Of a stretch of DNA of 64,000 nucleotides, positions 1-9,071 are shown piece by piece. The first letter of the stretch is position 1. Each line of letters opens with the position of its first letter. A program made the position numbers and the translations under genes. The DNA is from Albibacterium profundi (lineage in GTDB: Bacteria; Bacteroidota; Bacteroidia; Sphingobacteriales; Sphingobacteriaceae). The stretch covers positions 186,001-250,000 of the forward strand of contig NZ_JBBVGT010000001.1 in the NCBI RefSeq assembly GCF_042159835.1, read 5' to 3'. A model generated the notes under the pieces. The model did no database searches and was not told the DNA's origin. It saw nothing but the letters and a program-made list of their open reading frames with translations.

Positions 1-36
1 CCTAGGGCCCCTAGATCCTGGTCTTTTTAATGCCAA
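1..36 (-). CDS. infC: Translation initiation factor IF-3, N-terminal fragment
   Basis: Only the first 12 codons lie inside the window. Read on the minus strand from a TTG at 34-36 they give (M)ALKRPGSRGPR, which matches the basic N-terminus I know from IF-3 of Sphingobacteriaceae. The gene begins 11 nt after the thrS stop, and thrS-infC is a conserved order in this phylum. IF-3 binds the 30S subunit and proofreads the start codon. No ATG lies in frame between the thrS stop and this point, so a non-AUG start is likely, in keeping with the known unusual start of infC in other bacteria. The rest lies beyond base 1, so the call rests on 12 residues plus context. Confidence 0.7.
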   Translation of the reverse strand, partial: MALKRPGSRGPR

Positions 37-47
37 ATTTTTTAATT

Positions 48-1973
48 TTAAACGGTTATTTCTTTTGTTAATTGTTCGCTAAATGCCTCTACACTCATTG
101 TTCCTATATCACCTACTCCATGTTTTCTTACTGAAATCTGTCCACTTTCAACTTCCTTCTCTCCTATTACTAACATATAAGGGATCTTTTTGATTTCAGC
201 ATCACGAATTTTTCGTCCTACCTTTTCATCTCGCAAGTCAATTAAGCCGCAAATATCGGAATTATTGATAGATTCTAAAAGTTTTTTTGCATATTCTTCG
301 TATTTTTCCGACACAGGAAGAATTATAAACTGCTCAGGTGCAAGCCATAACGGAAAGTTTCCACCACAGTGCTCAATCAAAACAGCCACAAAACGTTCGA
401 GGGAGCCGAAGGGTGCTCTATGAATCATGACAGGTCGGTGTTTCGTGTTATCACTACCTGTGTACTCCAGTTCAAAACGCTCAGGAAGGTTATAGTCAAC
501 TTGAATGGTTCCAAGCTGCCATTTCCTACCCAAGGCATCTTTAACCATGAAATCCAACTTGGGACCATAGAAAGCAGCCTCTCCCGTTTCTACAACTGTT
601 TTCATTCCACGTTCAGCAGTGGCCTCGATGATCGCCTGTTCTGCTAACTTCCAATTATCATCAGATCCGATATACTTTTCTTTATTGTCAGGATCTCTCA
701 ACGAGATTTGTGCCGTATAATCGTCAAAGCCTAAAGCCTTAAAAACGTATAAAGTAAGATCAATTACCTTTTTAAACTCATCCTTCACCTGATCCGGACG
801 ACAAAACAAATGGGCGTCATCTTGTGTAAATCCGCGCACACGTGTTAATCCATGTAACTCTCCGCTCTGTTCATACCGGTATACTGTACCAAATTCAGCA
901 AATCGCACCGGCAAATCCTTATAAGAACGAGGTTTGGTTTTGTAGATTTCGCAATGGTGCGGACAGTTCATTGGCTTTAAGAGAAATTCCTCTCCTTCTT
1001 GTGGAGTTGTAATCGGCTGAAACGAATCAGCTCCATATTTTTCATAGTGACCTGAGGTTACATATAGGTCTTTGTGACCAATATGGGGGGTTACAACCGG
1101 CTCGTAACCCGATTTGATCTGTGCCTTTTGCAAGAAATCAATTAATTTCTGGCGTAAAGCAGCCCCCTTAGGAAGCCACATCGGCAATCCCATTCCAACT
1201 TTTTCGGAGAAGGCAAAAAGCTCTAACTCTTTACCGAGCTTACGATGGTCACGTTTCTTCGCTTCTTCGATCATCTGCAGGTATTCCGTCAGCTCGCCTT
1301 GCTTAGGAAAACTCACACCATAAATTCGGGTCAACTGCTTTTTCGTTTCATCACCACGCCAATAAGCCCCAGCTACATTTGTTAACTTGATAGCTTTAAT
1401 GAGCCCTGTATGAGGAATATGTGGTCCGCGGCACAGATCTGTGAAATTCCCCTGTTTATAGAATGTGATATTGCCATCGTCTAATCCACTTAGAAGATCA
1501 AGCTTATACTCATCCGCTTTTTCGATATAGTATTTTTCGGCATCAGCTTTCGAAATAGATTCACGAAGGTATTCAGATTTTGTTCTCGCTAGTTCGATCA
1601 TCTTCTTCTCAATGGCCGGAAGTTCATCGGAAGAGAATTCGCGATCACCAAAATCCACATCGTAATAAAACCCAGTTTCTATAGACGGTCCGATTCCGAA
1701 TTTGGTTCCGGGATACAAGGCTTCAAGGGCTTCAGCCAAAAGGTGAGCGGAAGAATGCCAAAATGTGGATTTTCCCGCATCGTCATTCCAAGTCAGCAAT
1801 TTGACAGTCGAGTCAGCCTCAATAGGCCTACTTGAATCCCATACTTCTCCGTTAATTTCTGCAGCTAATACATTGCGAGCTAAACCTTCTGATATAGATA
1901 GGGCAATTTGATGAGCAGTAGTTCCCTTCTGAAACTCTTTTACAGTTCCATCAGGAAGAGTTATTTTAATCAT
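48..1973 (-). CDS. thrS: Threonyl-tRNA synthetase
   Basis: Cytoplasmic class II enzyme that charges tRNA-Thr. The 641 residues match the full bacterial length. Order of domains: TGS (about 1-62), editing domain with HxxxH at H73/H77 and the second metal-site motif CRGPH at 181-185, class II catalytic core, then the C-terminal anticodon-binding domain (about 540-641). Zinc ligands of the active site are visible as C337, H388 and H518, equivalent to the E. coli Cys/His/His set. Motif 2 lies around RVRGFTQDD and motif 3 around HRAPFGSLERF. The gene is directly followed by infC. I see no T-box or other leader upstream; only about 50 nt separate it from the next gene. Very secure. Confidence 0.98.
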   Translation of the reverse strand: MIKITLPDGTVKEFQKGTTAHQIALSISEGLARNVLAAEINGEVWDSSRPIEADSTVKLLTWNDDAGKSTFWHSSAHLLAEALEALYPGTKFGIGPSIETGFYYDVDFGDREFSSDELPAIEKKMIELARTKSEYLRESISKADAEKYYIEKADEYKLDLLSGLDDGNITFYKQGNFTDLCRGPHIPHTGLIKAIKLTNVAGAYWRGDETKKQLTRIYGVSFPKQGELTEYLQMIEEAKKRDHRKLGKELELFAFSEKVGMGLPMWLPKGAALRQKLIDFLQKAQIKSGYEPVVTPHIGHKDLYVTSGHYEKYGADSFQPITTPQEGEEFLLKPMNCPHHCEIYKTKPRSYKDLPVRFAEFGTVYRYEQSGELHGLTRVRGFTQDDAHLFCRPDQVKDEFKKVIDLTLYVFKALGFDDYTAQISLRDPDNKEKYIGSDDNWKLAEQAIIEATAERGMKTVVETGEAAFYGPKLDFMVKDALGRKWQLGTIQVDYNLPERFELEYTGSDNTKHRPVMIHRAPFGSLERFVAVLIEHCGGNFPLWLAPEQFIILPVSEKYEEYAKKLLESINNSDICGLIDLRDEKVGRKIRDAEIKKIPYMLVIGEKEVESGQISVRKHGVGDIGTMSVEAFSEQLTKEITV

Positions 1974-2021
1974 TTACAAATATGATTTTAGATTTTCTAT
2001 ATACAAAGATACTAAAAATGA

Positions 2022-2927
2022 TTAACTTAATGCTTCACCAACCATCTCCAGAAGCTTTTTGCTCTTAATAATACCCTCTTCTTCGCTCAGGTTTCCGCCT
2101 TCATACTCAATTCCAACCCAACCTTTGTAGCGAGCATCCTTCACCATCTTCATCATCTTCATATAATCAATGCCACTTTCATAGCCATCTTCCGTGAAGT
2201 CGTGTGTTTTTGCACTAACTCCTTTGGCGAAAGGCATCAGGTCAGCAACCCCTTGATAGCGATCATATTCATAGAAGTTTCCAAAATCTGGCAAGGAACC
2301 ACAGTTTTTCATATCAACCGCTGCAAGTACGCTGCTTAACCATTGGCCATCAGATGACAAGCCACCATGGTTTTCAACAATGACATTGATTTTGTAATCT
2401 TTCGCAAACGTACTTAGTTTACTTAAACTTTCTACAGCTGCATCTTTCATTTGTTCAGGTGTACCTTTACCTGCGGCGTTAACACGAATAGATTTACAAC
2501 CTAAAAACTCAGCAGCTTCTACCCATTTGTAGTGATTTTCAACCGATTTATTTCTAACATCAGCGTTAATGTCTGCTAAACTTCCTTCTCCGTCAATCAT
2601 AATCAACACATTAGTTACCCCATTGTCCTTCGCACGTTGGTTCAACTCGGTTAAATACGTTTTATCTTCCGCTTTATCTTTAAAAAATTGATTTACGTAC
2701 TCCACACCGTAAATACCAAATTTCTTTGCCGCAAGCTCAGGGAACTCCATATTCGTTAACTTTCCACCATTAATGGTACGATGTAACGACCATTCCGCTA
2801 AAGATATTTTAAAGAACATTTTCTTCTTCGCAGCAAAGCTGTCTAAAGGTAATGAAGGCAATACTGTTAAGCCCAATGCTCCGATACCTAATTGTTTTAA
2901 AAACTCTCTTCTTTTATTGTTTTCCAT
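2022..2927 (-). CDS. Tat-exported sugar phosphate isomerase/epimerase-like TIM barrel protein
   Basis: 301 residues. The N-terminus carries a twin-arginine signal (RREFLKQLG followed by a hydrophobic stretch to about residue 32), so the protein is probably folded in the cytoplasm and exported to the periplasm. The body resembles the xylose isomerase-like TIM barrel/AP endonuclease 2 family: VENHGG, LPDFGNF and GIEYEGG supply the acidic and His residues typical of its divalent metal site. Family members isomerise or epimerise sugars, but the substrate cannot be told from sequence. It lies 21 nt downstream of the Fe-S protein gene on the same strand and may be co-transcribed. Family call firm, specific function unknown. 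Confidence 0.82.
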   Translation of the reverse strand: MENNKRREFLKQLGIGALGLTVLPSLPLDSFAAKKKMFFKISLAEWSLHRTINGGKLTNMEFPELAAKKFGIYGVEYVNQFFKDKAEDKTYLTELNQRAKDNGVTNVLIMIDGEGSLADINADVRNKSVENHYKWVEAAEFLGCKSIRVNAAGKGTPEQMKDAAVESLSKLSTFAKDYKINVIVENHGGLSSDGQWLSSVLAAVDMKNCGSLPDFGNFYEYDRYQGVADLMPFAKGVSAKTHDFTEDGYESGIDYMKMMKMVKDARYKGWVGIEYEGGNLSEEEGIIKSKKLLEMVGEALS

Positions 2928-2948
2928 GTTGATATGTATTTTTTACTA

Positions 2949-3689
2949 TTAAATATTAGCCCAACCATGCGCCAATACATCGGCTATGTGCATTGTTTTA
3001 ACGGGTAAGTTGTGTTTATCAATATAAGCTTGAAGATGAAGCAAGCAAGAAACATCTGTCGATATAATATAATCCGCATCCATTTCCAAAGCATTATAGA
3101 CTTTTTGCTCTGCCATTGCAGTGGATATTGAGTCGAACTTAACTGCAAAAGTTCCCCCAAAACCGCAGCATACGTCTGTGTCTTTCATCTCGACTAATTC
3201 CAAACCGTCTACCTTTGACAAGAGCTGTCTTGGTTCTTCTTTTATATGACAATCTCTGAGCCCTGAACAAGAGTCGTGATAAACAGCCCGGCCTTCTAAT
3301 TCCGCACCAAAATAATCTTTCTTTATTATGTTGACAAGAAAATCGGACAGTTCAAATATATTGCTTTGGATATTGCGACATCGATTATGAACTACGGTAT
3401 TGGTAAACAAGGCATTATATCCATGCTTAACCATGCCTGTGCAAGATGCCGAGGGAGAAACAATTGTCCTTTCATCAGTAAAATCGTTTAAAAATTTTGC
3501 CCCCACTTTCTTCGCTTCGTCAAAAAAACCAGCATTGTAGGCTGGCTGACCACAGCATGTTTGCTCGGGATTATAGATGACTTCACAACCAGCCTTTTCT
3601 AATACTTTAATGGTATTAAATGCTGTTTGTGGATATAGCTGATCAATAAAACAAGGAATGAAAACCTCGACTGTATTGTTTTTAATCAT
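2949..3689 (-). CDS. (Fe-S)-binding protein of the LutA/YkgE family
   Basis: 246 residues from the ATG at 3689 (MIKNNTVEVFIPCFIDQLYP); an upstream TTG at 3698 would add only three residues and is less likely. Two cysteine-rich CCG domains are visible: CCGQPAYNAGF in the first half and CCGFGGTFAVKF in the second, with an upstream Cys in each (FIPCFID and HDSCSGL). This is the arrangement of the LutA/YkgE subunit of lactate-oxidising complexes and of heterodisulfide-reductase-type electron carriers. LutB and LutC partners are not next to it in this window, so a role in lactate oxidation is only an inference. Followed after 21 nt by the sugar isomerase-like gene. Confidence 0.85.
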   Translation of the reverse strand: MIKNNTVEVFIPCFIDQLYPQTAFNTIKVLEKAGCEVIYNPEQTCCGQPAYNAGFFDEAKKVGAKFLNDFTDERTIVSPSASCTGMVKHGYNALFTNTVVHNRCRNIQSNIFELSDFLVNIIKKDYFGAELEGRAVYHDSCSGLRDCHIKEEPRQLLSKVDGLELVEMKDTDVCCGFGGTFAVKFDSISTAMAEQKVYNALEMDADYIISTDVSCLLHLQAYIDKHNLPVKTMHIADVLAHGWANI

Positions 3690-3752
3690 ATAAAACAAAG
3701 TTAGAATAATAATTAATATCCGATAGTAATCACAGCCTGAAAAATATTCACT

Positions 3753-5057
3753 TCACATTTGCAAAGCGCGAACCTTCGGCACCCGAAACAGTAATACCAA
3801 TGCAATTAAAAAGAAGATTGCGAGGACCAGTGCCGAAGTCCGGATATCACCGGTGAGCTCCTCAACAAAACCAAATGTAAACAGCCCAATGACGATAGCA
3901 ATCTTTTCAGTGACATCGTAAAAACTGAAAAACGAAGTTGTATCTTCTGTCTGATCAGGAATAAGCTTCGAGAAGGTTGAACGTGAGATTGACTGCGTAC
4001 CACCCATTACCAAACCAACAAGAACGGCCAATATGTAGAATTGGATTTCACTATTAATCACAAAAGCCGACAAACAAACGATGATCCATAGAAAAATAAC
4101 AAGCATTAGAACTTTGATATTCCCGATTAGTCGCACTAACCGCGACATCAAATAAGCACCAGCAATCGCAACCAACTGTATAGCTAGTATCGTGACGATA
4201 AGTTTCGACGCACCCAAGTTCAGCACCTTCTCTCCAAAAGCTGCCGAGACTAACATAATGGTTTGTACACCCATCGCATAAAAAAAGAAGGCTAGTAAAA
4301 ACCGTTTTAAAACAGGAATACCTTTGATATACACGGTCACCTTTTTCAACTCTTGGAATCCCTTTTTCAGAATTTCTTGTTTCAATCGGCCATTTCTCTT
4401 AGTGCATTTCGGAAGTCGTCTAAACGATATTTGTGAAAAAATGATCCACCATACGCCAACCAATAAAAATGAAAAACGAGCGGGGAAGGACGCATCGCTA
4501 ATACCGAACCATTCGGGTTTAATCACAAATACGAAGCAAATTATCTGCAAAATAACACTACCAACATAACCATACGCAAAACCTTTGGCGCTAACGCTGT
4601 CTTGTTGATCTTTTGTGGCAATTTCTGGCAAATAGGAATTATTAAATAGCACACCTCCGATATAGCCCATTGCAGCTAGGGATGAACAAATGACACCTAG
4701 TTCTAGAGTCTCATATTCAAAGAAGAATAAGGCCATACATGCGAACGCACCTACATAGGTAAAAAGTTTCATCAGCGCTTTCCTGTTTCCTTTGTAATCT
4801 GCTATAGCCGAGAGAACCGGAAGAATCAAAACCATAATCAAGTATGAAAAGGCGAGGGAATAATTTGCTAACGCTGTATTGATAAAACTAAAGCCAAAGA
4901 AATCAACTTTATCTCCATGTTCTTCCGTAGTAGTAATAATCGTATAATATGCAGGAAAGATAGTTGACGTGATAACGAGATTGTAGGCTGAGTTTGCCCA
5001 ATCAAACATAGCCCAACTGCGGATCGTAGATTTATTGTTTTTGGTAATATTTTCCAT
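3753..5057 (-). CDS. MFS transporter, UMF1/Atg22-like family
   Basis: 434 residues with about 11-12 hydrophobic membrane segments. The N-terminus holds the family hallmark FDWANSAYN, seen in UMF1 (unknown major facilitator 1) proteins related to the yeast vacuolar exporter Atg22. A second signature-like stretch, GGTQSISRSTFSKLIP, sits in the second half, where MFS proteins have loop motifs. It is an inner-membrane transporter of unknown substrate; Atg22 exports amino acids, which is only a loose hint. Its start overlaps the end of recQ by 26 nt, so the two are translationally linked and probably in one transcript. Last gene of the minus-strand string that begins near 11951. Confidence 0.88.
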   Translation of the reverse strand: MENITKNNKSTIRSWAMFDWANSAYNLVITSTIFPAYYTIITTTEEHGDKVDFFGFSFINTALANYSLAFSYLIMVLILPVLSAIADYKGNRKALMKLFTYVGAFACMALFFFEYETLELGVICSSLAAMGYIGGVLFNNSYLPEIATKDQQDSVSAKGFAYGYVGSVILQIICFVFVIKPEWFGISDASFPARFSFLLVGVWWIIFSQISFRRLPKCTKRNGRLKQEILKKGFQELKKVTVYIKGIPVLKRFLLAFFFYAMGVQTIMLVSAAFGEKVLNLGASKLIVTILAIQLVAIAGAYLMSRLVRLIGNIKVLMLVIFLWIIVCLSAFVINSEIQFYILAVLVGLVMGGTQSISRSTFSKLIPDQTEDTTSFFSFYDVTEKIAIVIGLFTFGFVEELTGDIRTSALVLAIFFLIALVLLFRVPKVRALQM

Positions 5058-6936
5058 TATTCATTTTAATTTTACCCGAGTCAATGAGTTTTCGGATAAA
5101 GTCGAGTTTAATTTTCTCGTTGCCGCTTTCAATTCCTGCTACCAGCTCATCAAGAGTCAAAGGGCTAGTCGCTAAAAGATGGGTCAATTCAATGTAGATG
5201 TTAGCTTCCACTTCTTCAAGGCGTTTGCCCTTATTCTTCAACAAGCAAACATCGCATATCAAACAATCGGCTTCAGCATCCTCACCAAAATACGCTAAAA
5301 GTTTGCGGCTGCGGCATTGGCCGTCGTCTAGATAATTAAAGATAGCATGAAGTTGTGATTCAGCAACCAGCTTTCGCTCACGAATATAATGACGATCAAT
5401 TTCGAGGTGGCCCGTATCACTTCGGGGACGAAGAAACTGTAGCTGTGGATTGTCTTTTTGCTTCAAATAGGAAAGTACGTTCATGTCATGCATTTGCTGC
5501 AATAAACTGACGATGTGCTTAGGGTGCGTATTTAATTTGCGTGCGAGGTCTCCTTCATGAATATCAACGAAGTGATCAAAAGCGGGGCCGTAAGCTCTGA
5601 GGATAACTTTGATTAAAGCGTCCATATTCACATGTTCAACTTGGAAACGATAGAGTTCCGTCGCATCAATTTCAAAACTGATCCGAGAAGGTAGAAATAC
5701 ATTTTCGGAAACAGTGATCCATCCGTCTTTTTCCAAAAACTTCAGCGAAGCTATCGTCTTGGTAACGTTTAACGAGAAACGTCTGCAAAAATCTCCTAAG
5801 TTAAAATCAAACACTACCCCCTCTCCCGCGCCGTAAGCTAGCTGATAATAATTACCCAGCTGGAAGTAGATCTGAGCTATTTCCTGCACACTTGGGAAGC
5901 TTTGCTCAAAACTAGATTTCAGCTTTAAACGGTCCGCTTCGTTATAGAGCAATACTGCATAGGCTTTATTTCCATCCCGACCGGCACGACCGGCCTCTTG
6001 GAAATAAGCTTCAAGGTGTTCGGGTATGTCCAAGTGCACTACCCACCGAACATCTGGTTTATCGATCCCCATCCCAAACGCATTGGTTGCAACAATGACA
6101 TCCGTTTTATTTTTCATCCACGCATCCTGCTTTTGACTTCTTTCGAGCGAAGTTAACCCCGCATGATAGTAGTCACCTTTGATATTATTCATGATCAAAA
6201 ACCTAGCGATCTCCTTTGTTTCACGTCGGCTACGGACGTACACAATGCCAGATCCTGGTGTCCGTTTACTTATTCTTAACAGTCGTTGCATTTTGTTTTC
6301 CTCAAAAAGCACCATATAAGCCAAGTTTTCACGAAAAAAGCTTTTCTTTAAAACCTGACTACGTTGTAGATCAAATTCAAGTTTTTCCTGAATATCTGTC
6401 GCCACACGAGCAACAGCAGTTGCGGTTAAGGCTAATATTGGCACTTCGGGATGCAGCGAGCGCAGAACTTTAACTTTAAGGTATGAGGGGCGAAAATCAT
6501 AACCCCATTGAGAAATACAATGCGCTTCATCAATCGCAAACAAACTAATGTTCATGTGTTTGATTCGTTCCTGAACAAGCTCATTTTGTAAACGCTCTGG
6601 TGAAATGTACAAGAACTTAACGTCGCCGTAAATACAGTTGTCCAGCGCAATGTCTATCTCCCTTTTCCCCATCCCGGAAAAAATAGCTGTTGCTTTAATT
6701 CCTTTAGCTTTCAGGTTTTCTACTTGGTCTTTCATTAATGCTATCAACGGGCTGATAACAAGGCATATTCCCGGTCTTGCTAAAGTCGGAACTTGAAAGC
6801 AGATCGACTTGCCTCCACCTGTAGGCATCAGAGTCAATGTATCTCTACCTTCTAATACTGAATTTATAACGTCTTCTTGAAGCGGTCTAAAAGATGAATA
6901 CCCCCAATATTTTTGTAAAACTTCATGGATTGTCAT
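5032..6936 (-). CDS. RecQ-family ATP-dependent DNA helicase
   Basis: 634 residues. 3'-5' DNA helicase of superfamily 2. Visible: Walker A (MPTGGGKSICF, about residues 37-47), DEAH box (AIDEAHCISQWG), motif VI (QEAGRAGRDG), and a RecQ zinc-binding region near residues 530-555 with four Cys (CRSRKL, then DCLICDVC). There is no obvious HRDC domain at the C-terminus, so it is the shorter RecQ form found beside the longer one in many Bacteroidota; for that reason I leave out the gene symbol. It lies 24 nt downstream of comEC and overlaps the MFS gene by 26 nt. Its place behind comEC suggests, but does not prove, a role in processing incoming or recombining DNA. Confidence 0.93.
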   Translation of the reverse strand: MTIHEVLQKYWGYSSFRPLQEDVINSVLEGRDTLTLMPTGGGKSICFQVPTLARPGICLVISPLIALMKDQVENLKAKGIKATAIFSGMGKREIDIALDNCIYGDVKFLYISPERLQNELVQERIKHMNISLFAIDEAHCISQWGYDFRPSYLKVKVLRSLHPEVPILALTATAVARVATDIQEKLEFDLQRSQVLKKSFFRENLAYMVLFEENKMQRLLRISKRTPGSGIVYVRSRRETKEIARFLIMNNIKGDYYHAGLTSLERSQKQDAWMKNKTDVIVATNAFGMGIDKPDVRWVVHLDIPEHLEAYFQEAGRAGRDGNKAYAVLLYNEADRLKLKSSFEQSFPSVQEIAQIYFQLGNYYQLAYGAGEGVVFDFNLGDFCRRFSLNVTKTIASLKFLEKDGWITVSENVFLPSRISFEIDATELYRFQVEHVNMDALIKVILRAYGPAFDHFVDIHEGDLARKLNTHPKHIVSLLQQMHDMNVLSYLKQKDNPQLQFLRPRSDTGHLEIDRHYIRERKLVAESQLHAIFNYLDDGQCRSRKLLAYFGEDAEADCLICDVCLLKNKGKRLEEVEANIYIELTHLLATSPLTLDELVAGIESGNEKIKLDFIRKLIDSGKIKMNNGKYYQKQ

Positions 6937-6960
6937 GGATCGTAAACATGCGTTAATGAC

Positions 6961-9066
6961 TTACCAAACATAAGCATTATTATTTTTTAGAACATACATC
7001 GGGAGGTTCATTTTTTCCGTCTCTTCTGTGATTTCTCTGATATACCACCACGCATTTGTTGCATCTAAAACTACTTTCTCAAAGTGAATTTTAGAATAAA
7101 TTTCGGATAAACTAGCTAATGAGTTGTTTTTAAGATAGAGAATATCTACATCAATAGTGCCCTGTACATCGACATTGCCATCGTACAAAAACAAACTTTT
7201 GTTCCGAATTTGAATAAAACGATTAATGATCAGCAACTCATCACGCGCCAAGGTATCGGCTATTCCGATAAACTCAGCTTCCTTTCCGAAAGCCGAAAAA
7301 TTAGGTTTAACCGAATACTGAAAGGATGCATCCTCTTGGTCAGAAAAGTCGGTATAGAGAAAAGCACCCTCTTTTGAAAAAATACCGATTGCCGTATTTT
7401 GTCCAGCATTATAGATTATGATTTCGTCGGTTCTCAACTCCTTCATTTTTAGTAGCGACCAGTCGCCAACAAGAAGAAGCATGCCAATACACACAACATA
7501 CAGAGCCTTTTTCCGACTATACGAGACAAAGAAAACGACAGCTAAAATGATAGTGTAAAGTATTATAAAATGCCACGGCTTACTCCAGATTAAGTTTAAA
7601 CTAGCATAAGGAAGCTCTTCGAAATACGTTAACACCTTCTTAGTCAAATGGATGCTATTTTCCAGAATCCAAGCTAATCCGTATTGAGCAAAACTACTGG
7701 GCAGCAACAACACTAAAATACCTACATACAAAATAATAGTTGCGGGCAGTAAAATAAACAAATTAGCCGGCAGGAAATACAGCGGAAAAAAATGAAAATA
7801 GTAGGTCACTAAGGGGAAGGTTGCTAACTGTGCCGCTAAAGAAATCGACATGTAGGACCAAAGAGTCTGTATTATAGAATTTTTATTTCTCAGAATCGAG
7901 TTAAATTTAGGATAAAAATACACGATACCGAGTACGGATAAGTATGACAACTGGAAACCAATATCCGAAATGAATCGAGGGTTATAAAGTAGTAAAACAA
8001 ATGCTGAAAAAGCGATGGTGTTATAGATATTACTTTTTCTAACAATGCTCAAAGCTAAAATTCCCGAACTAAGCATGATTGAAGCCCTGAGAACCGAGGG
8101 CGACAGTCCGGTAATAAAGGCATATATCCAAATTAAGGATATCAAGCAGATTGCTTTAATCCACATCCATTTAGATTTCTTTTTCCAAAGTAACAAAAAT
8201 GAGAAAACAGAAAATATGATTCCGACATGAAGCCCCGAAACGGACAGCACATGAATAGTTCCAGTTACTGAAAAAGTATTTAACAAGTCTCGATTCAACT
8301 CACTACGGTAACCCAATACTAACGTTGAGATAATCACCTGAACATCCTTATCTGGAAAAATACTGTTAAACTTCGCAACCATTTTTTCTCTGAAGTCTAA
8401 CGACCATCGAACCAAAAGCTTTCCCTGTTTCTCTCCTACTTTCTTTATCAGATCCTCTGTTAAATAGCTTTGATGCCAAACTGCCTGCCCAATCATGTAC
8501 TTTTGGTAATTAAACTCATTGGGGTTAAAATTAGACCTGATTGTGTCGTACTCTGCTACGGCGAGCAATTGATCACCATAAGCATATTTTTTGGTATTAT
8601 CGTTTATTGTATCTCTTTGGATGCTGATCAATAGTCGTCCGCTACTATTTGATACTATCCCGTTTTTTATTTGATGTGAGACCTGCAAAGGAAAGCGAAT
8701 GGTCTTTGCCGTTACTTTAGGTTCATCCCCAATATATCCAATAAGAGCGTCTGATGGACGATTGCTGAAATGATCCCGCTGAATTCTCGGATCTTGCTGC
8801 CAAGTTCGGCTCCATCCTAAGGAGAACAGGAAGGCATAAAATAAAATACTGAAAAGGAGATAATCCTTGTAACTTGCAAGTTTGGTTACCCAAATGCAAA
8901 TAAAGAAAAGAACCAGTGACGATATCATCACGATTGTAATGGCGCAGTAGACACCAGAGCGTGGTTGGATCCAATGCCCCATGCTGATGCCAGCGATTAG
9001 TACGATTATAAAACGCACAAAGGGCATCGCCATGAGCCGAATATCATCACTTTTTAAATTATCCAC
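6961..9066 (-). CDS. ComEC/Rec2-family DNA-uptake channel protein
   Basis: 701 residues. Inner-membrane channel that passes single-stranded DNA into the cell during natural transformation. N-terminal membrane segments and a DUF4131-like soluble region come first, then the competence domain with many helices (HVLSVSGLHVGIIF near residue 272 is the family hallmark). The last 160 residues sit where ComEC normally has a metallo-beta-lactamase domain, but I find no HxHxDH metal motif there, so the nuclease-like domain looks degenerate. The first codon is GTG at 9066; an ATG at 9033 (MAMPFVRF) is an alternative start. It begins 5 nt after the stop of the helix-hairpin-helix barrel gene, implying an operon. 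Confidence 0.9.
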   Translation of the reverse strand: MDNLKSDDIRLMAMPFVRFIIVLIAGISMGHWIQPRSGVYCAITIVMISSLVLFFICIWVTKLASYKDYLLFSILFYAFLFSLGWSRTWQQDPRIQRDHFSNRPSDALIGYIGDEPKVTAKTIRFPLQVSHQIKNGIVSNSSGRLLISIQRDTINDNTKKYAYGDQLLAVAEYDTIRSNFNPNEFNYQKYMIGQAVWHQSYLTEDLIKKVGEKQGKLLVRWSLDFREKMVAKFNSIFPDKDVQVIISTLVLGYRSELNRDLLNTFSVTGTIHVLSVSGLHVGIIFSVFSFLLLWKKKSKWMWIKAICLISLIWIYAFITGLSPSVLRASIMLSSGILALSIVRKSNIYNTIAFSAFVLLLYNPRFISDIGFQLSYLSVLGIVYFYPKFNSILRNKNSIIQTLWSYMSISLAAQLATFPLVTYYFHFFPLYFLPANLFILLPATIILYVGILVLLLPSSFAQYGLAWILENSIHLTKKVLTYFEELPYASLNLIWSKPWHFIILYTIILAVVFFVSYSRKKALYVVCIGMLLLVGDWSLLKMKELRTDEIIIYNAGQNTAIGIFSKEGAFLYTDFSDQEDASFQYSVKPNFSAFGKEAEFIGIADTLARDELLIINRFIQIRNKSLFLYDGNVDVQGTIDVDILYLKNNSLASLSEIYSKIHFEKVVLDATNAWWYIREITEETEKMNLPMYVLKNNNAYVW

Positions 9067-9071
9067 GTCAA

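Noticed and set aside
190..647. Plus-strand ORFs inside thrS
   Set aside because: They run antisense to a secure aminoacyl-tRNA synthetase and encode no recognisable protein; the same holds for other antisense frames in the window.
1974..2021. T-box leader upstream of thrS
   Set aside because: The gap is only 48 nt and T-box elements are not used for this in Bacteroidota; no conserved box is visible.
3690..3703. TAACTTTG on the minus strand as a promoter for the Fe-S protein
   Set aside because: It ends only 6 nt before the ATG, which would make the transcript nearly leaderless, and there is no -33 TTTG.
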